Assembly: GCA_910586545.1 (NCBI GenBank)
Contig: CAJUIQ010000002.1
Location: 1 to 64,000, forward strand
Length of the DNA: 64,000 nt
Reading direction: 5' to 3'
Source of the DNA: an uncultured Eubacteriales bacterium
GTDB taxonomy: Bacteria > Bacillota > Clostridia > Oscillospirales > CAG-272
The position numbers were made by a program, and so were the translations under genes. Shown piece by piece: positions 60,548-64,000 of the stretch. The notes beneath the pieces are model-generated. The model saw only the letters and a list, made by a program, of their open reading frames with translations, had not been told where the DNA came from and ran no database searches. Each line of letters starts with the position of its first letter. The first letter of the stretch is position 1.

Positions 60548-60551
60548 TAGA

Positions 60552-60842
60552 TCAACGAACGAGAGAACATATGAGCATCACAAGACCAAATAAAAAGGAG
60601 CAAACAGAAATTCCACCCCAAAATGCCCGGTTACGGCGACGACGCTTTCTCTCTCGGCGGGGAGACAATGCCGCACTGCTCCCCTCGGCGATTTTTACAG
60701 CCTCCTGCACAATATCCATTTCACTGACGCCCCCGTCATCGGAAAAATCACCGCCGCGGCGGAGAATCAGATATGCCTCCTCAAAATAAGGGCTGCCTGT
60801 GTTGGTGATATGGATAATCTTTTTCTGGCATCCTTTGATCAT
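60552..60842 (-). CDS. Small single-TM membrane protein, unknown function
   Basis: 96 residues. The soluble N-terminal part (KKIIHITNTGSPYFEEAYLI, DIVQEAVKIAEG) is followed by a very basic linker (PRRERKRRRRNR) and one C-terminal TM helix (FWGGISVCSFLFGLVMLICS). This suggests a tail-anchored protein with the charged side in the cytoplasm. Not recognised as a named family. GGAAGGA lies 10 bp before the ATG. The promoter of the structured RNA starts just after its stop codon. Confidence 0.7.
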   Translation of the reverse strand: MIKGCQKKIIHITNTGSPYFEEAYLILRRGGDFSDDGGVSEMDIVQEAVKIAEGSSAALSPRRERKRRRRNRAFWGGISVCSFLFGLVMLICSLVR

Positions 60843-61132
60843 ACTGTCACGTCCTTCCCCGGAGAAAATTCCGGCTGTTTCTCCGGTAGTATTGCCCTCC
60901 CCTTTACAAATATGCAGGATAAAGGAAAATTTTTCTATGTTGAATAAAGGTTAGACGGTTCTCTCTTACATGCAACATAAAAATTACTTTTTACGTAAAA
61001 TAATTCATTTTTCGTAATTTTGAAATAACTGTTATTGCATATATAAATAACCGTTCGCGTATAAATAATTTAAAGAATCATCTAAAATAATATATAGATG
61101 TTTATTCACAAGTGCCAAAGGAGACTGGAAAA

Positions 61133-61312
61133 ATGCCTACAAACAAATTGCCGTTCACCTTTCACTTAGACGAGGACGTTCTACGAAAGGTAAAGATCAT
61201 TGCTAAGGCAGAGACCAGAAGCGCAAGTAACCTTCTGGAATATCTGTGCAAGAAGTGCATACGTGAATATGAAATGGAACATGGGGAAATCAACCTGACA
61301 GAGGAAACATAA
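61133..61312 (+). CDS. Arc-type ribbon-helix-helix protein
   Basis: 59 residues from the ATG at 61133, which has AAAGGAG at a good distance. The strand PFTFHLDEDVLRKVKIIAKA is followed by a helix beginning SASNLLEYLCKK, the pattern of small Arc-like DNA-binding dimers. Targets are unknown. It stands alone between AT-rich stretches (60843-61132 holds no gene) and is not beside a toxin gene, so an antitoxin role is not supported. Confidence 0.75.
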   Translation: MPTNKLPFTFHLDEDVLRKVKIIAKAETRSASNLLEYLCKKCIREYEMEHGEINLTEET

Positions 61313-61407
61313 AAATTTCCCTTTGCAAACACCTGGTCAAAATAAAAAACAAGGAGGCTGCATGCAGCCTCCTTGTTGCTTTTGTCAATGTCCCGGCAAA
61401 AATTTTA

Positions 61408-61722
61408 CTAGTTTTCGGCAGAGTTTTCATCTGCCTGCCCGTCGGATGCGGCCTCCGCCTGCGCCAGAGCCAACGCCCCATCATAAGCCTGAATAACCGC
61501 TGTTTCCAGTTCCGCGCGAAATGCACCGTTAATGGGATGCACAATATCCCGGAAGGTGCCATCTGCATTTTTTCTGCTGGGCATAACGATAAAATATTTA
61601 TCGCGAGCATAAATCACTTTGATGTCATGTACGGCCAGCTGATCGTCAAAGGTGACAGATGCAATAGCTTTCATAGGACCGTCCTCAAACAGTTTTCGAA
61701 TTTTCACGTCTGTGATATTCAT
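61408..61722 (-). CDS. spoVG: SpoVG-family regulatory protein
   Basis: 104 residues. SpoVG is a small DNA/RNA-binding regulator of septation, sporulation and surface functions, also present in non-sporulating Firmicutes. The family core is complete: MNITDVKIRKLFEDGPMKAI, FDDQLAVHDIKVI, YFIVMPSRKNADGTFRDIVH and INGAFRAELE. The start at 61722 follows GAAAGGAAGG. The acidic Ala-rich tail (about 85-104) is variable in the family. It diverges from murC across a 365-bp region. Confidence 0.96.
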   Translation of the reverse strand: MNITDVKIRKLFEDGPMKAIASVTFDDQLAVHDIKVIYARDKYFIVMPSRKNADGTFRDIVHPINGAFRAELETAVIQAYDGALALAQAEAASDGQADENSAEN

Positions 61723-62087
61723 AGTAGCCTTCCTTTCATAAAGTTGAATGAAATTGCTGTTCCTATTATCCACTGATTTTCTGACAGTATGCGTGGTACC
61801 AAAAAATTTGCCGCCGGGCTTTGTATTTGCATAAATTTATGGTACAATATAACTATAACACAAACTTCTGCAAAATGATATAATAATACTATGACAGAAT
61901 ATGAAAATCTGATTTAAAAAACTTGGCGAATTTTGTGAATAAAATGGAAACGAATGTTTGAATTCCCGCTGGATCCAGCAGGCGTTCTGTTCTGGGCCCC
62001 CTGTTTGCGGCTCTGTATGGAACCCGCTGCCCCGCGTTTCCATAGGCGAAATCGCCTCAAAAGCAACGAAAGGTATGGTCATAAACT
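61723..62087. other. Intergenic region between spoVG and murC
   Basis: No gene seen. A possible plus-strand promoter for murC is TTGTAT-16 bp-TACAAT ending near 61850. Two complementary 9-mers, ATGGAAACG near 61945 and CGTTTCCAT near 62035, could form a long-range stem in a murC leader. Confidence 0.4.
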
Positions 62088-63503
62088 ATGGCACTACAAA
62101 ATACACATTTTGGGGCTGCTGCAATTGAAAAAGTGCTTTTTGGAGGCCCGAAAAAAATCTTTTTTGCGGGGATTGGCGGCATCAGCATGTGCTCTCTGGC
62201 ACGGGTATCGCAGTTGAGGGGGCACATTGTCAGCGGATATGACCGCACCCCGTCCGATATTACCAACCAGCTGACAGAGAATGGCATTACGGTATATTAC
62301 GAAGGAGATCCCTCTCATGTAGAAGGCTGCAGCATGTTGGTCTACACCGTAGCTATGCCGGCTGACAATCCGGAATATGCTGCCGCCCAAGCCGCCGGCA
62401 TCCCATGTGTTTCCAGAGCCGATTATCTTGGATATTTGATGTCCGGCTATGGCTGCCGTATTGGCGTCAGCGGTATGCATGGCAAATCTACTACCACATC
62501 TATGCTAGAAAAGGTGTTTTCCGACGCAGGAACAGATCCTACTGTAAGCTGCGGCGCACGGATGGTCAGTCAGAACAGCGCGCACCGCATTGGGGGAGAA
62601 GAATACTTTATTTTTGAAGCCTGCGAATATATGGATTCCTTTTTAGATTTTTATCCTACCATTGCCATAATATTAAATATTGAAATGGACCATGTGGATT
62701 ATTTCCATTCGATGGAACAGATTCACACCTCTTTCCATAACTTTTTGGAACGCACCGGTCCTGACGGCATCGCCCTTGTGAACTATGCCGACGACGATGT
62801 GATGCGGGCTGCACAGGGATATTCCGGGAAATTGGTCACTTTTGGTGTGGAAGAGCCGGAGGCGGACTACTGCGCCGATACCATATCCTTTGAAAAGGGC
62901 TGCGCCCAATTCAACATTCGGCATAGAAAAGAACTGCTGTGTACCGTATCTCTCCGTGTGCCTGGCGCCCATGCCGTGTGCGACGCACTCGCTGCCGCCG
63001 CCGCCGCCCATCTGTGTGGTATATCCGGCAAAGAAATAGCCCAGGCGCTTGCCTCTTTTCAAGGATTAGGACGGCGAATGGAACCCTGTGGCCACGCCAA
63101 ATGCGGTGCGGCCATCTATTCCGACTATGCACACCATCCTACAGAAATCGCCGCCAGTCTTTCCGCCGCAGCGCAGATGGGGTTTGAAAGAGTCTTTTGT
63201 GTATTCCAGCCCCATACCTATTCCAGAACCAGTCGGTTGTTTGACGACTTCGCGGATGCGCTCTCCAAAATACAGCGGGGGGAAATTGTGCTGGCTCCTA
63301 TTTATTCAGCGCGTGAAGTCAACACGTATGGAGTTTCTGCCGAAAGTCTTTCGGACGCCATTGTTAAAAACGGAGCCGAATGTCGGTTTATCGCGCAATT
63401 TCAGGATATTGCCGCGTATCTCAACGAACACGGCGACGAAAAAGATATGTTTCTTATTATGGGAGCCGGGGATATTCCTAAGGTAATTCCCTATCTGCAG
63501 TAA
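62088..63503 (+). CDS. murC: UDP-N-acetylmuramate--L-alanine ligase
   Basis: Adds the first residue (L-Ala) of the peptidoglycan stem peptide; 471 residues. The UDP-binding N-terminus has FFAGIGGISMCSLARV, the ATP loop is GVSGMHGKSTTTSML, and the C-terminal domain has YSDYAHHPTEIAASL and FQPHTYSRTSRL. All three Mur-ligase domains are present at normal length. The ATG at 62088 follows GAAAGG at a rather long distance, and no better start is in frame. It stands apart from other division and cell-wall (dcw) genes. Confidence 0.96.
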   Translation: MALQNTHFGAAAIEKVLFGGPKKIFFAGIGGISMCSLARVSQLRGHIVSGYDRTPSDITNQLTENGITVYYEGDPSHVEGCSMLVYTVAMPADNPEYAAAQAAGIPCVSRADYLGYLMSGYGCRIGVSGMHGKSTTTSMLEKVFSDAGTDPTVSCGARMVSQNSAHRIGGEEYFIFEACEYMDSFLDFYPTIAIILNIEMDHVDYFHSMEQIHTSFHNFLERTGPDGIALVNYADDDVMRAAQGYSGKLVTFGVEEPEADYCADTISFEKGCAQFNIRHRKELLCTVSLRVPGAHAVCDALAAAAAAHLCGISGKEIAQALASFQGLGRRMEPCGHAKCGAAIYSDYAHHPTEIAASLSAAAQMGFERVFCVFQPHTYSRTSRLFDDFADALSKIQRGEIVLAPIYSAREVNTYGVSAESLSDAIVKNGAECRFIAQFQDIAAYLNEHGDEKDMFLIMGAGDIPKVIPYLQ

Positions 63504-63546
63504 TTCGCGGCAAATCGTATGGAGAAAATCGAGCTGCCGTCCGTAG

Positions 63547-63600
63547 CGCACGGGAAAGTCGGCTTTACCACATCCCACTGGAAAGGACGTCCCGTGCGCT
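63547..63600 (+). terminator. Inverted repeat after murC, possible terminator
   Basis: AGCGCACGGGA and TCCCGTGCGCT pair across a loop of about 32 nt. TTTGCGGTATTTTT follows. Confidence 0.5.
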
Positions 63601-63638
63601 CTTTGCGGTATTTTTAGTAAAAAAATTTGCAAAACCTA

Positions 63639-63667
63639 TTGCAAAGTACACTCTTTTATGCTAAAAT
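63639..63667 (+). promoter_or_regulatory. Promoter of tRNA-Trp
   Basis: TTGCAA (63639-63644), 17-bp spacer, TAAAAT (63662-63667). Confidence 0.75.
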
Positions 63668-63699
63668 ACGTACTGCTACCGAAGTGTAGCAGTAAATAT

Positions 63700-63775
63700 A
63701 GGGGTATAGCTCAGTTGGTAGAGCAGCGGTCTCCAAAACCGCGTGTCCAGAGTTCGAGTCTTTGTGCCCCTGCCA
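63700..63775 (+). tRNA. tRNA-Trp (anticodon CCA)
   Basis: Cloverleaf: acceptor AGGGGTA/TGCCCCT with G73, D-arm AGCTCAGTTGGTAGAGC, anticodon arm CGGTC-TCCAAAA-CCG with anticodon CCA, T-arm with GTTCGAGTC, and encoded CCA. In many Firmicutes this gene precedes secE-nusG, which would lie beyond the window. Confidence 0.95.
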
Positions 63776-63794
63776 GCGGTGCGTTGCCGCTCAT

Positions 63795-63826
63795 AAACCC
63801 GGATGCAGATATGCGTTCGGGTTTTG
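63795..63826 (+). terminator. Terminator after tRNA-Trp
   Basis: AAACCCG and CGGGTTT across a 16-nt loop, then TGTTT. Confidence 0.55.
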
Positions 63827-63900
63827 TTTATCCCACGCAGATAAGCGCGCTTCGCTTTTAGCAAAATATATTCCTGAAGACTATAAATCCTTTAACCTAA

Positions 63901-63927
63901 AAAAAACAGCCCCTAGGGCTGTTTTTT
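63901..63927 (+). terminator. Intrinsic terminator near window end
   Basis: AAAAAACAGCCC and GGGCTGTTTTTT around CTA. No gene is seen in the last 200 bp. Confidence 0.8.
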
Positions 63928-64000
63928 TAGAAGAAGCTCAGGACTTATAAACTGCAATACCTTCTCTTTTGTGCGCGCTTACCCGATGCATCCGCTCCAC

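Noticed and set aside
60118..60551. Known housekeeping RNA (tmRNA, SRP RNA, RNase P RNA) upstream of rnj
   Set aside because: None of the conserved cores of those RNAs is present; it is left as an unclassified structured RNA.
61133..61312. Antitoxin of a toxin-antitoxin pair
   Set aside because: The ribbon-helix-helix gene has no toxin-like ORF next to it on either side.
1..64000. CRISPR array or insertion sequence
   Set aside because: No regularly spaced direct repeats, cas genes or transposase genes were found.

Overview
The window is ordinary, gene-dense bacterial chromosome with no rRNA or CRISPR array and no complete prophage. The gene set points to an anaerobic, Gram-positive-type member of the Clostridia, most like Oscillospiraceae/Ruminococcaceae. 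Evidence: type III glutamine synthetase, IreB, SpoVG, RNase J, a Bce-type peptide-resistance module, T-box control of thrS, sigma-A type promoters, strong intrinsic terminators, and cohesin/dockerin domains with a sortase-type anchor. The assignment is an inference from gene content; no taxonomic marker was searched.

Layout. 1-3950: Fe-S/thiolation operon (cysteine desulfurase cut by the window start, iscU/nifU, nadA, SGNH hydrolase, mnmA). 4080-9310: glnN and a two-component system. 9318-12520: accessory patch with a SLOG-fold protein overlapping an Xre regulator, two further Xre regulators (one holding a 28-bp perfect palindrome) in AT-rich DNA, and an orphan holin-like/GH25 endolysin pair. 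12652-15668: csoR and a copper ATPase with a fused C-terminal CopZ-like domain. 15700-18897: nucleoside hydrolase, DUF3737 protein, pfkA. 18928-23517: BceAB-like transporter with its RS two-component system. 23676-28966: esterase, amidase, oxidoreductase, T-box and thrS. 29083-37051: hemW, then metY, metA, ireB, ribF, a PBP5-like protein and a secreted dockerin phosphatase. 37088-39685: MerR regulator and its divergent three-gene target operon. 39734-44572: secreted DUF4838-dockerin protein with ketose 3-epimerase, PfkB kinase and class II aldolase. 44762-48634: phosphatase, second cysteine desulfurase, lipoprotein, glyA. 48786-54201: wall-anchored single-cohesin protein and a large dockerin protein. 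54542-63775: tRNA-Thr, dNTPase-like protein, uppP, U32 peptidase, rnj, a predicted structured RNA, spoVG, murC, tRNA-Trp.

The most striking theme is a small non-cellulosomal cohesin-dockerin system. One wall-anchored protein has a single N-terminal cohesin-like domain on an alpha-helical repeat stalk. Three secreted proteins in the same 20 kb carry dockerins: an alkaline phosphatase, a DUF4838 protein and a large beta-sandwich protein. The phosphatase and the DUF4838 protein also share a carbohydrate-enzyme accessory-like domain. The DUF4838 gene heads an operon that looks able to take a rare ketohexose to trioses, so surface display and sugar use may be linked.

Other items of interest are a promoter-to-terminator non-coding RNA upstream of rnj, a CopA-CopZ fusion with an internal ribosome binding site, and a PBP5-like protein with two altered catalytic motifs.
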